Notes: generated from the sequence alone by a model not told the origin. A stretch of 5,808 nucleotides of DNA from Deltaproteobacteria bacterium (GCA_026388755.1 JAPLJE010000463.1:1-5808), one strand, 5' to 3'. Positions 1 through 5,808 are shown, counted from the stretch's first letter. Made by a program: numbers and translations.

Positions 1-1229
1 CGGCGCAGCAGATCCAGGGCCGTCATGGCAAATATCTGCTTGTTCATTTCCCGGTTTCTGAACCGATACTGAAACCGGTATGTCAGGACATCACTTGGAG
101 TTGCCAGACCGATACAGACCGTACCCACGGGTTTATCATCGGTGCCGCCTCCCGGCCCGGCAATGCCGCTGGTGGCAAGACCATAGGTGGCGCCGGTGAT
201 CTGCCGAACCTTTTGCGCCATCTCCCGGACAGTATCTTCATGAACCGCGCCATGCCGATTCAAGATATCCTGAGAAACCCCCAGCAGGGCGACTTTGGCC
301 TGATTGGCATACACCACGCCGGAGTAAAGAAAATAGTCGGAGCTTCCGGCAACATTGGTCAGCCAGTGAGCGATCAGTCCCCCCGTACAGCTTTCGGCAA
401 CGGCCAGGGTTGATTTATTTTGAGAAAGCAGGCGGCCCACGACGGCTTCCATGGATTCCCCATCGGAAGAAATGAGCTTATGGCCCAGTTTTTCCGAAAC
501 CCAGTGGCTTGCGTCCCGAATCAGCACTTCCACCTGATTGGCATCGGTTCCGCGAAGATAGAACTTGACCTGAATTTCAGGGAATTTGGCGCGAAATCCC
601 AGTTTAATTTCTGGAAAAACCGTGGAAAAATCTTTAAGCCGTTCGCCTGTCAGCGATTCGGTCAGACCAAAGGTGGTAAGGGTTTTAACTCGGCAAAACT
701 GCCTGACCCCTCCCTGAATCGCTTCAATTCGGGGAAGCACGGACTCGGAGAGCATCCGGCGCATTTCTGAAGGAACGCCTGGCAGGAAAAAAAACAGGCA
801 TTTCCCCAGTTTTATCATGAATCCCGGAGCTGTTCCAATGGGATTCGCCAGACAGGTTGAACCTTCTGGAAGATAGGACTGTTTGATATTGGAGGCAGTG
901 ATCGGACGGTGAAAGGACCGGAAAAAGGCTTCAACGATCTCCAGCGCCTCCGGGCTCTGAATCAGCGGCACGCCGGCCGCCCTGGCAGCCGCTTCGGCGG
1001 TCAGATCATCCGAAGTCGGGCCAAGCCCGCCGGTTACAATGGACACGTCTGCGCGGGATGCAATTTCCTGAAGCACGGAGACCATGACCGGAATATCGTC
1101 GCCAACGGAATGATGACGGACGACCGCCACGCCGGTTTCTTCCAGTTTTTGGGCAATATACGCCGAATTGCTGTCAACAAGCGTACCGGATCGGATTTCA
1201 TCTCCGGTAGCCAGAATTTCTGCGATCAT
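1..1229 (-). CDS. cinA: CinA: nucleotide pyrophosphatase / NMN deamidase, C-terminus cut by window edge
   Basis: The frame is open from an ATG at 1229 to the window edge, giving 409 complete codons. Residues 1 to about 170 form a MoCF/COG1058 domain with TGGLGPTSDD (66-75) and LPGVPSEM (149-156). The C-terminal CinA/PncC domain starts near 270, with AESCTGG (278-284) and ATSGIAGPGGG (352-362), then the KPVGTV segment. Two-domain CinA proteins are usually about 410-430 residues, so only a few to about 15 residues and the stop are missing. In characterised members the N-terminal domain hydrolyses pyrophosphate bonds of nucleotides such as ADP-ribose, and the C-terminal domain deamidates nicotinamide mononucleotide to the nicotinate form in cytoplasmic NAD recycling; the competence name is historical. 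The start is fixed by homology, since no other start codon lies in frame nearby. The ribosome site is weak: AAGGA sits about 16 bases upstream. It lies 91 bases after htrA with no promoter seen, so co-transcription is likely. Confidence -1.
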   Translation of the reverse strand, partial: MIAEILATGDEIRSGTLVDSNSAYIAQKLEETGVAVVRHHSVGDDIPVMVSVLQEIASRADVSIVTGGLGPTSDDLTAEAAARAAGVPLIQSPEALEIVEAFFRSFHRPITASNIKQSYLPEGSTCLANPIGTAPGFMIKLGKCLFFFLPGVPSEMRRMLSESVLPRIEAIQGGVRQFCRVKTLTTFGLTESLTGERLKDFSTVFPEIKLGFRAKFPEIQVKFYLRGTDANQVEVLIRDASHWVSEKLGHKLISSDGESMEAVVGRLLSQNKSTLAVAESCTGGLIAHWLTNVAGSSDYFLYSGVVYANQAKVALLGVSQDILNRHGAVHEDTVREMAQKVRQITGATYGLATSGIAGPGGGTDDKPVGTVCIGLATPSDVLTYRFQYRFRNREMNKQIFAMTALDLLR

Positions 1230-1266
1230 GGATATCTTTTGAACGTCCTTGGGTATGTAAGTGAGT

Positions 1267-1294
1267 GAGGACAGATGATTCGCCATCTGTCCTC
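1267..1294 (-). other. 11-bp perfect hairpin between htrA and cinA
   Basis: GAGGACAGATG at 1267-1277 is exactly complementary to CATCTGTCCTC at 1284-1294, with a 6-base loop at 1278-1283. It lies between the htrA stop and the cinA start. Read on the minus strand, no T-run follows the stem, so it does not look like a standard intrinsic terminator. It could be a processing or mRNA-stabilising stem, or a by-product of the heptamer repeat that forms its right arm. The pairing is seen; any function is inference. Confidence -1.
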
Positions 1295-1316
1295 TGTCGT
1301 CTGTTATCTGGCATCA
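1282..1316. repeat. degenerate 7-bp tandem repeat, about five units
   Basis: On the plus strand the sequence divides into consecutive 7-base units of the pattern GNNNTCT: GCCATCT (1282), GTCCTCT (1289), GTCGTCT (1296), GTTATCT (1303), then a decayed GGCATCA (1310). The minus strand reads as AGAnnnC units. The array fills most of the htrA-cinA gap, and its first two units form the right arm of the adjacent hairpin. Heptameric CAGAGGA-like runs occur between genes in some deltaproteobacterial genomes as far as I recall, but I cannot verify that this belongs to such a family. Confidence -1.
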
Positions 1317-1320
1317 AGCC

Positions 1321-2781
1321 TTATTTGGTGAACTTGACAACTACAAAACCGGCGTTCATCCGCCAGATAAATATCTGCACCGCGTCGTCTTTTTTCAGCT
1401 TGGACATCTGGGATGAATAATCCTTAACAGATTTAATTGCTTGATGGTTGATTTCCTTGATCACATCCCCGGACTGAACCCCGGCTTCTGCTGCCTTGCT
1501 GCCGGACTCAACGTTTTCTACCAGGACACCCTCGGTAGGAGATAAATTCATCCGCTTGGCAATCTCCGGAGTCAAATTCGTTACCCGAATCCCCAGCTCA
1601 TCTTCACGACCTTTTTCAGGATTTTTAGAGGCCAGCTTGCTGTCTTCAGGGCGTTTGGCAACATCAACCGTAAATGTCTGTTTTTTGTTGTTTCTAAGAA
1701 CCAGTATCTTGACCTTTTCTCCAACAGAGATACCGGCGACCAAATTGGTCAGATCCCTGCTGGTTTCCACCTTGTGGTCATTGACTTCAAGAATGATGTC
1801 GTTTGCCTGAATGCCAGCCAGATCCGCCGGATCACCCTTGACAACTTCCATGACCATGGCACCTTTTTTATCCTGAACCCCGTAGTATTCCGCCACATCA
1901 TCATTGATATCGGAAATGACAACACCAAGCCATCCGCGCGTGACCTCTCCCTTGTTCTTCAACTGCTCGATAATGCCTTTGGCCAGATTGATCGGAATGG
2001 CAAAACCAATTCCCTGGCCGCTGGCAATAATGGCGGTGTTGATTCCCACGACCTGCCCCTGCATGTCAATCAAGGGTCCGCCACTGTTACCCGGGTTGAT
2101 AGAGGCATCGGTCTGCAGAAAATTATCGTAGGGGCCCGAGCCGATCACCCGGCCTTTGGCACTGAGAATACCTGCCGTAACCGTCTGCTCCAGTCCAAAT
2201 GGGCTGCCGATGGCCACAACCCACTGACCGACTTTCAGGGAGTTCGAATCACCAAACGCGATTACCGGCAAGTTGTTCCCGGAAGGCACCTTGATGAGGG
2301 CCAGATCGGTCGAAGTATCTCTGCCAATGATTTCGGCGTTATATTCTTTTCCATCCTTCAGCTTGACCTTAATCTTTTCCGCATTTTCAATGACATGATT
2401 GTTGGTGACGATAAAGCCGTCCTTATCGATGATAAAACCCGATCCCAAGCTTCGTTCCTTAAAGTCTTTCTGGGGCTGTTCGCCAAAAAACTTTTCAAAA
2501 AAATCATTGAACCGATCATCATTTCCAAATGGATTCTGATTGAAGTGACGATAGGTCCGGCTACTGCTTGGAACGGTTTTCTCGGTTCGAACATTGACAA
2601 CAGCCGGGCTGACCATCTCCGCAAGGGAACTGAAACTCTCCGGTACCATGGCAACATCGCCAGCTTTGGCCTCTGCGCAAACAGAAGTCCCCAGGAAAAA
2701 AACCAGTCCGATCAGAGCAGTCCCCAGGAAAAAGCCGGAAAAAGAAGGATTCTTATTCATACTACTGTGTTGACCAAGCAT
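1321..2781 (-). CDS. htrA: Periplasmic serine protease of the HtrA/DegP/DegQ (Do) family
   Basis: This is a 486-residue secreted protease and chaperone that degrades or holds misfolded envelope proteins. The N-terminus is a signal peptide with a hydrophobic core at about residues 15-34 and a likely cleavage after AEA at 38. The trypsin-like domain (about 55-275) has the full triad: His129 in TNNHV, Asp159 in STDLALIKV and Ser233 in NPGNSGGP. The H-to-D and D-to-S spacings (30 and 74) match E. coli DegP closely. Two PDZ domains follow, at about 283-378 (starting RGWLGV) and 395-486 (starting ELGIRV), which is the DegP/DegQ/MucD arrangement rather than the one-PDZ DegS type. The frame stays open upstream to a TTG at 2877, but I chose the ATG at 2781 because GGAGG lies 5 bases before it. 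A second ATG at 2760 lacks a ribosome site. A putative promoter precedes it, and cinA follows. The call is secure; which paralogue name applies is not. Confidence -1.
   Translation of the reverse strand: MLGQHSSMNKNPSFSGFFLGTALIGLVFFLGTSVCAEAKAGDVAMVPESFSSLAEMVSPAVVNVRTEKTVPSSSRTYRHFNQNPFGNDDRFNDFFEKFFGEQPQKDFKERSLGSGFIIDKDGFIVTNNHVIENAEKIKVKLKDGKEYNAEIIGRDTSTDLALIKVPSGNNLPVIAFGDSNSLKVGQWVVAIGSPFGLEQTVTAGILSAKGRVIGSGPYDNFLQTDASINPGNSGGPLIDMQGQVVGINTAIIASGQGIGFAIPINLAKGIIEQLKNKGEVTRGWLGVVISDINDDVAEYYGVQDKKGAMVMEVVKGDPADLAGIQANDIILEVNDHKVETSRDLTNLVAGISVGEKVKILVLRNNKKQTFTVDVAKRPEDSKLASKNPEKGREDELGIRVTNLTPEIAKRMNLSPTEGVLVENVESGSKAAEAGVQSGDVIKEINHQAIKSVKDYSSQMSKLKKDDAVQIFIWRMNAGFVVVKFTK
2686..2733. 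repeat. 15-bp direct repeat, in frame, within the htrA signal peptide
   Basis: AGTCCCCAGGAAAAA occurs exactly at 2686-2700 and again at 2719-2733, offset 33 bases. On the coding strand each copy encodes FFLGT, at residues 17-21 and 28-32 of HtrA, so the hydrophobic core of the signal peptide reads FFLGTALIGLVFFLGT. The offset is exactly 11 codons, so recombination or slippage between the copies would keep the reading frame. Confidence -1.
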
Positions 2782-2786
2782 AACTG

Positions 2787-2791
2787 CCTCC
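2787..2791 (-). promoter_or_regulatory. Shine-Dalgarno site that sets the htrA start
   Basis: The minus strand reads GGAGG here, followed by five bases (CAGTT) and the ATG at 2781. This favours the 486-residue HtrA over the longer TTG-initiated frame (2877) and over the internal ATG at 2760, which has no purine-rich site at a suitable distance. Confidence -1.
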
Positions 2792-2885
2792 ATCATTATG
2801 AGTAATGTTACCGGATAGTTGTTGCAAAAGGCGACAAATCCCGGAAATATTGAGCATTCACCATGCTGCTCCAGCAACGTGTATC

Positions 2886-2913
2886 AAGATAATTCTACTT
2901 CCCTTGATGTCAA
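2886..2913 (-). promoter_or_regulatory. Putative sigma70-type promoter for htrA, with overlapping inverted repeat
   Basis: On the minus strand a consensus -35 box TTGACA (2913-2908) is followed after 16 bases by TATCTT (2891-2886), four of six matches to the -10 consensus. Transcription would start near 2880 and give an untranslated leader of about 100 bases. An inverted repeat, ATCAAG at 2883-2888 and CTTGAT at 2903-2908, overlaps the -10 box and touches the -35 box, which would suit an operator. The placement between the DUF1844 stop and the htrA start fits. The matches are seen; activity and regulation are inferred. Confidence -1.
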
Positions 2914-2928
2914 CTTTGATAAGATGCC

Positions 2929-3231
2929 CTACCCCAATTCTCTGACATAGATGATCCTTAAATCATACAGGATACTTTGCAGCATGGTGGCTTCATCCTG
3001 AGTCAGATTCCCGCGGGTTTTTTCTTCGAGCATGGCCAGAACATCAATCGTCTGCTTGGCCATGAGTAAATTCTTGGTCCGCTTTCCCGCGCCCGGTTCG
3101 TCGATGATTCCCAGATTCGCCAGAACAGCGGCATTCAGTGAGACGATAAATGTGGAAAAGGTAATTATCGGCAGCGTGAATGAGGATTTTCCTTTGGCAG
3201 AATCACCTCTTTCTGTCGTTATTTCCGGCAT
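2929..3231 (-). CDS. Conserved small protein, DUF1844 family
   Basis: This gene encodes a 100-residue protein without signal peptide or convincing membrane span. After a charged, probably disordered N-terminus (1 to about 20) comes the DUF1844 core at about 24-97: FSTFIVSLNAAVLANLG (25-41), then a Pro/Gly turn with charged residues, then KQTIDVLAMLEEKTRGNL (59-76) and a helical tail ending in YDLRIIYVRELG. The LAMLEEKTRGNLT segment is what I recognise as characteristic of the family. Its function is not established to my knowledge; it is a soluble, mostly helical protein. AGGAG at 3243-3239 lies 7 bases before the ATG, supporting the start. The gene sits after the serA terminator, with no clear promoter of its own, and before the htrA promoter. 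It may depend on terminator read-through or a promoter I cannot recognise. Family assignment is from memory of the motif, fairly confident. Confidence -1.
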   Translation of the reverse strand: MPEITTERGDSAKGKSSFTLPIITFSTFIVSLNAAVLANLGIIDEPGAGKRTKNLLMAKQTIDVLAMLEEKTRGNLTQDEATMLQSILYDLRIIYVRELG

Positions 3232-3238
3232 AATAATT

Positions 3239-3243
3239 CTCCT
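3239..3243 (-). promoter_or_regulatory. Shine-Dalgarno site of the DUF1844 gene
   Basis: AGGAG on the minus strand lies 7 bases before the ATG at 3231. It supports translation of this short frame as a genuine gene. Confidence -1.
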
Positions 3244-3272
3244 GATAAACGGTTATGAGCTGTCTTTTCATG

Positions 3273-3308
3273 AAAAAGGCTGAAGGAAAACATCGTTACC
3301 CTTCAGCC
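3273..3308 (-). terminator. Rho-independent terminator after serA
   Basis: On the minus strand GGCTGAAGG (3308-3300) pairs perfectly with CCTTCAGCC (3286-3278) around a 13-base loop. Five Ts follow immediately (3277-3273). The hairpin begins 23 bases after the serA stop. The plus-strand reading has no T-run, so termination is one-directional. A 12-bp palindrome, TTTTCATGAAAA (3265-3276), overlaps the T-tract. Confidence -1.
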
Positions 3309-3331
3309 CATATCTGCCCGTAAGGTCCAAA

Positions 3332-4912
3332 CTAAAACTCCAGAGGGATTGCCATGTTTACAGATGGCAGGGACCGCAGTTCATTAATCACGGCATCGGG
3401 AATGGGGGTATCGGTGCACAGGAAAATGATATTCCGGTTCCCTTCCTCCTCCTGCCCGACCTGCATTCGGCCGATGTTGATGTGGTGTTTTCCCAGGCAG
3501 GTTCCAATCTCGCCGATGGAGCCCGGCTTGTCGATATTATGAATCAATGCCAGATGGCCGATCGGAATCATTTCCAGCCTGAACGTGTTGATGCGGACGA
3601 TCCGGGATTCTTTTTTGCCAAAGAGGGTGCCTGCAACCGTATTGGTCATCTCAGACGTGATGGCTTTTACGGTAATCAGATTGACATAATCCTCAGACTC
3701 AAAGCTGACAGTCTCCGTAATCTTAATCCCGCGTTCCTTGGCAATGATGCGGGCATTCACAAAATTAACATCGTCTTTGACCGCAGCCATCAGAAGTCCT
3801 CTGAGAACTGCGGTTGAAACCGGAGTCAGATCCAACCCCTGAAAATCTCCTGCAAACTCGATAATGACTTCTTTAAGCGGTCCGCGAATGAGCTGCGACT
3901 GAAGCTTTCCGATCTGATCGGCCAGCGATAAAAATGGTCCGAGTTTAACCAACAGCTCTCCGGTTATCGAGGGAACATTGATCGCATTTCGAATGGTGCC
4001 ATTTTTTAAATAATCGATAATCTGCTCGGCAATGGCAACCGCCACATTGGTCTGGGCTTCCTGGGTGGAGGCGCCCAGATGAGGAGTGCCGATCACCCGG
4101 TCCAACTCAAACAGAGGGGATTTGCCAGGAGGCTCCGTTGCAAAAACATCCAGGGCAGCACCTCCAACTTTACCGGATTTAATGGCGTCGACCAGATCCG
4201 CTTCATCCACGATACCGCCGCGTGCGCAATTGATGATCATGACCCCGTCTTTCATCTGGTTAAAAGCGGATTTGTTTAAAAACCCAAGGGTGTCTTTTAA
4301 TTTGGGCACATGAACGGTAATGTAATCGGAAAGTGAATACAGGGTTTCCAGGGAAACGCATTCAAAGCCTGCTTTTTCAATAAGGTCCCGGGTGACAAAC
4401 GGATCATAGACAATAACCCTCATTTTAAGCCCCCTGCCCCGGTCTGCCACGATCGATCCGATTTTACCAAAACCGATGACCCCCAAGACCTTATTAAATA
4501 TCTCCCTTCCCTGCAGATTCTTTTTTTCCCATCTGCCCGCTTTTAAGGACGCAGTTCCCAAAGGGATGTTCCGGGTCAGTGAAAGCATCATGGCAATGGC
4601 ATGTTCGGCAGTCGTAACCACATTTCCGCCCGGTGTGTTCATCACGATGACACCCTGCTTGGTTGCTGCCGGAATATCGACATTGTCCAGTCCAATGCCG
4701 GCACGGCCCACAACCTTCAGGTTGGTTCCCGCCTTTATTATCTCCGCAGTCACTTTGGTGGCACTTCGAATTACCAGCGCGTCATATTGATGGATGATGC
4801 TTTTAAGCTCATCCGGAGACAGCCCTGTCTTGACATCCACCTCGATCCCCTCTTCCTTTTGAAACATTTCGACGCCGATTTCACCCAGATTATCACTGAC
4901 CAGTACTTTCAT
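3332..4912 (-). CDS. serA: D-3-phosphoglycerate dehydrogenase, long form with ASB and ACT domains
   Basis: This enzyme oxidises 3-phosphoglycerate with NAD+ to 3-phosphohydroxypyruvate, the first committed step of serine (and hence glycine and cysteine) biosynthesis in the cytoplasm. The 526-residue product has the D-2-hydroxyacid dehydrogenase fold. The Rossmann motif GFGKIG is at 147-152, with Asp170 (VIVYDP) where the adenosine ribose is bound. The catalytic set is Arg231 (NCARGG), Glu260 (ATEPP) and His278 (TPHLGAST). Residues about 315-445 form the intervening ASB domain, and an ACT domain starts near 454 (LALIHNIDKPGSIG). This is the usual long bacterial form of about 525-530 residues, in which the ACT domain mediates serine feedback in studied members. 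The frame extends to a TTG at 4933, but AAGGGAG lies 6 bases before the ATG at 4912 and the family start MKVLVSDN matches. A strong terminator follows. No residue looks missing; the identification is secure. Confidence -1.
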   Translation of the reverse strand: MKVLVSDNLGEIGVEMFQKEEGIEVDVKTGLSPDELKSIIHQYDALVIRSATKVTAEIIKAGTNLKVVGRAGIGLDNVDIPAATKQGVIVMNTPGGNVVTTAEHAIAMMLSLTRNIPLGTASLKAGRWEKKNLQGREIFNKVLGVIGFGKIGSIVADRGRGLKMRVIVYDPFVTRDLIEKAGFECVSLETLYSLSDYITVHVPKLKDTLGFLNKSAFNQMKDGVMIINCARGGIVDEADLVDAIKSGKVGGAALDVFATEPPGKSPLFELDRVIGTPHLGASTQEAQTNVAVAIAEQIIDYLKNGTIRNAINVPSITGELLVKLGPFLSLADQIGKLQSQLIRGPLKEVIIEFAGDFQGLDLTPVSTAVLRGLLMAAVKDDVNFVNARIIAKERGIKITETVSFESEDYVNLITVKAITSEMTNTVAGTLFGKKESRIVRINTFRLEMIPIGHLALIHNIDKPGSIGEIGTCLGKHHINIGRMQVGQEEEGNRNIIFLCTDTPIPDAVINELRSLPSVNMAIPLEF

Positions 4913-4918
4913 AATGTT

Positions 4919-4925
4919 CTCCCTT
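4919..4925 (-). promoter_or_regulatory. Shine-Dalgarno site that sets the serA start
   Basis: AAGGGAG on the minus strand lies 6 bases before the ATG at 4912. It decides against the TTG seven codons further upstream, which lies on the far side of this site. The TAA of a small upstream GTG frame (4924-5010) overlaps its first bases. Confidence -1.
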
Positions 4926-4970
4926 AACCACAACTTGATAGAATATACTTTCCCTCGGCCCGCAGGCCTG

Positions 4971-4985
4971 ATAAAGCAACTTTAT
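4971..4985. other. Short hairpin in the memo-serA spacer
   Basis: ATAAAG (4971-4976) and CTTTAT (4980-4985) form a perfect 6-bp stem around CAA. Next to it are the 8-bp palindrome CAGGCCTG (4963-4970) and a GGCC-CGCA-GGCC repeat (4957-4968). No T-run follows on the minus strand, so this is not a convincing memo terminator. Stems this short arise by chance in AT-rich spacers. Confidence -1.
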
Positions 4986-4997
4986 TACTAAGTTCGT

Positions 4998-5026
4998 AAT
5001 ATAGATTCACGACAAAATCAATTAAA
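4998..5026 (-). promoter_or_regulatory. Weak candidate promoter for serA
   Basis: The minus strand has TATATT (5003-4998), five of six matches to the -10 consensus, 17 bases after TTTAAT (5026-5021), only three of six to the -35 consensus. The -35 overlaps the memo stop codon. An imperfect inverted repeat, TCGTAAT at 4994-5000 against ATTCACGA at 5005-5012, straddles the -10. In an AT-rich spacer such matches are easy to find, so this is tentative; serA may instead be transcribed from upstream of memo. Confidence -1.
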
Positions 5027-5808
5027 ATACAATACCGGCATATCCCACAAAACTTTCTCCAGGACTCTTTTCATGGCTGGTTGCATATGTCACCAGTTTG
5101 GATTGAACTGCCCCCAATGCCATTCCCGCAGACAGCGCTGCAGCGGCAGCCCCCGCACAGCAGGCGTTGTGTTTTTCCTGAGCCTCTTGGATAATGTTCA
5201 GCGGATTCATGGACAAGATAGTGTCTATCACGCTGCGATCGTTTGAATCGCGGGCCCACTGCAGGGCGGCTTTGCCCCGGCCCTGCGGCGTATAGCCGTA
5301 ATTGGGGCCATAATGCGTTAAATCCGTTGAACCCAGTACAATAATGCTTAATCCCATTTTTTGTGCCACAGCAGCCACGGTCTTTCCCATCTCTACCGAT
5401 TTTGGAGAAGGCGGCGCCCCAATGGGAACAATTTTAATGTGTTTCCAAAAATACTTGATAAAGGGGAGCTGAACCTCAATGGTATTATCCGGAGCATCGT
5501 CCCCGGATGGTTCGACCTCAAAAGAAGCCTGCAGAGACAGCTCCCGAGCAAGGGGTTCGTGAATGGCGATATTCCCAAAAGGAGTTTCCCAGGCCCCTTC
5601 TTTCATGATGGTAAAGGGTGCGTCCGGATACAAATGGGTTCCAAAAATCACCAGGGCATCCGGCCTACGGACCCCACTGCCCAGCAAACGGATGACATCG
5701 CAGGCAATACTTCCGGAATAATACCAGCCTGCGTGTGGAACAATTCCGCCGACAACCGGACAAGATGGGTCAGGCAATACGGTTGAGTTTCTGATAAAAA
5801 ATTCGATC
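5022..5808 (-). CDS. Memo-family protein (AmmeMemoRadiSam system protein B), N-terminus cut by window edge
   Basis: The frame is open to the window edge, with 261 residues visible plus a TAA stop. A TTG at 5777 gives an apparent start, but ten further codons upstream read through in frame and the family expects more N-terminal sequence, so the true start lies outside. In visible numbering, the Memo signature positions are PHAGWYYSG (His25), FGTHLY (His58), TIEVQLPF (Glu111 nearby), STDLTHYG (162-165 contains Asp and His), and HNACCAG (Cys216/217). These align by eye with His49, His81 and Cys244 of human MEMO1, a metal-binding fold related to extradiol dioxygenases. From the position of PHAG, about 20-25 residues are missing. 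In bacteria Memo often occurs with AMMECR1 and radical SAM proteins, as a system of unclear function; neither partner is in this window. The gene ends 109 bases before the serA start. Family confident, biochemical role unknown. Confidence -1.
   Translation of the reverse strand, partial: IEFFIRNSTVLPDPSCPVVGGIVPHAGWYYSGSIACDVIRLLGSGVRRPDALVIFGTHLYPDAPFTIMKEGAWETPFGNIAIHEPLARELSLQASFEVEPSGDDAPDNTIEVQLPFIKYFWKHIKIVPIGAPPSPKSVEMGKTVAAVAQKMGLSIIVLGSTDLTHYGPNYGYTPQGRGKAALQWARDSNDRSVIDTILSMNPLNIIQEAQEKHNACCAGAAAAALSAGMALGAVQSKLVTYATSHEKSPGESFVGYAGIVF

Noticed and set aside
420..1268. Plus-strand open frames of about 116-119 codons across the cinA region
   Set aside because: The minus strand is continuously open here and encodes recognisable CinA motifs in order. 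The plus-strand frames have no recognisable domains.
1267..1294. The hairpin before cinA as an intrinsic terminator for htrA
   Set aside because: The stem is strong, but no T-run follows it on the transcribed strand, so it is reported only as a hairpin.
1774..2805. A 343-codon plus-strand open frame opposite htrA
   Set aside because: It lies almost wholly antisense to a clear HtrA gene with a complete catalytic triad. The translation resembles no family I know and lacks domain-like composition. It is a shadow of the codon usage in htrA.
1321..2877. A longer HtrA of 518 residues starting at a TTG
   Set aside because: The extension would put 32 residues before a normal signal peptide. The ATG at 2781 has GGAGG at ideal spacing, and the putative promoter start is near the TTG itself.
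3332..4912. Antisense plus-strand frames of about 60-111 codons opposite serA
   Set aside because: They overlap a full-length SerA with all catalytic residues present, and show no independent ribosome site or family resemblance.
5022..5777. Memo protein starting at the TTG at 5777
   Set aside because: The frame continues upstream to the window edge without a stop, and the family has about 20-25 more residues before the PHAG motif than this window shows.

Overview
All five genes I can support lie on the minus strand: window order cinA (3' end cut off), htrA/degQ, a DUF1844 gene, serA, memo (5' end cut off). Transcription therefore runs from high to low coordinates as memo, serA, DUF1844, htrA, cinA. 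Coding density is high, no gap exceeds about 150 bases, and I see no tRNA, rRNA, CRISPR array, insertion sequence or phage gene. The balanced base composition, the long-form SerA, the HtrA with two PDZ domains, and the presence of DUF1844 and bacterial Memo proteins suggest a Desulfobacterota (deltaproteobacterial) chromosome. That placement comes from recalled protein resemblance only and is moderately secure.

Layout. 5022-5808 is a Memo-family protein (AmmeMemoRadiSam system protein B) lacking its first residues. 4913-5021 is an AT-rich spacer with small inverted repeats and a tiny GTG-initiated frame. 3332-4912 is D-3-phosphoglycerate dehydrogenase (SerA), followed directly by a good intrinsic terminator (3273-3308). 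2929-3231 is a 100-residue DUF1844 protein. 2782-2928 carries a sigma70-like promoter with an inverted repeat across its core, leading into the periplasmic protease HtrA (1321-2781). 1230-1320 holds an 11-bp perfect hairpin merged with a degenerate 7-bp tandem repeat. 1-1229 is CinA, missing only its extreme C-terminus.

The genes read as conserved housekeeping functions: serine biosynthesis (SerA), envelope protein quality control (HtrA), pyridine nucleotide salvage (CinA), and two conserved proteins of poorly known role (Memo, DUF1844). I see no shared pathway. The serA terminator and the promoter before htrA suggest at least two transcription units, with htrA and cinA probably co-transcribed. 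No clearly novel multi-gene system is visible. The items most worth a second look are the in-frame 15-bp direct repeat inside the HtrA signal peptide, the heptamer/hairpin element before cinA, the inverted repeat over the htrA promoter, and the uncharacterised Memo and DUF1844 proteins.
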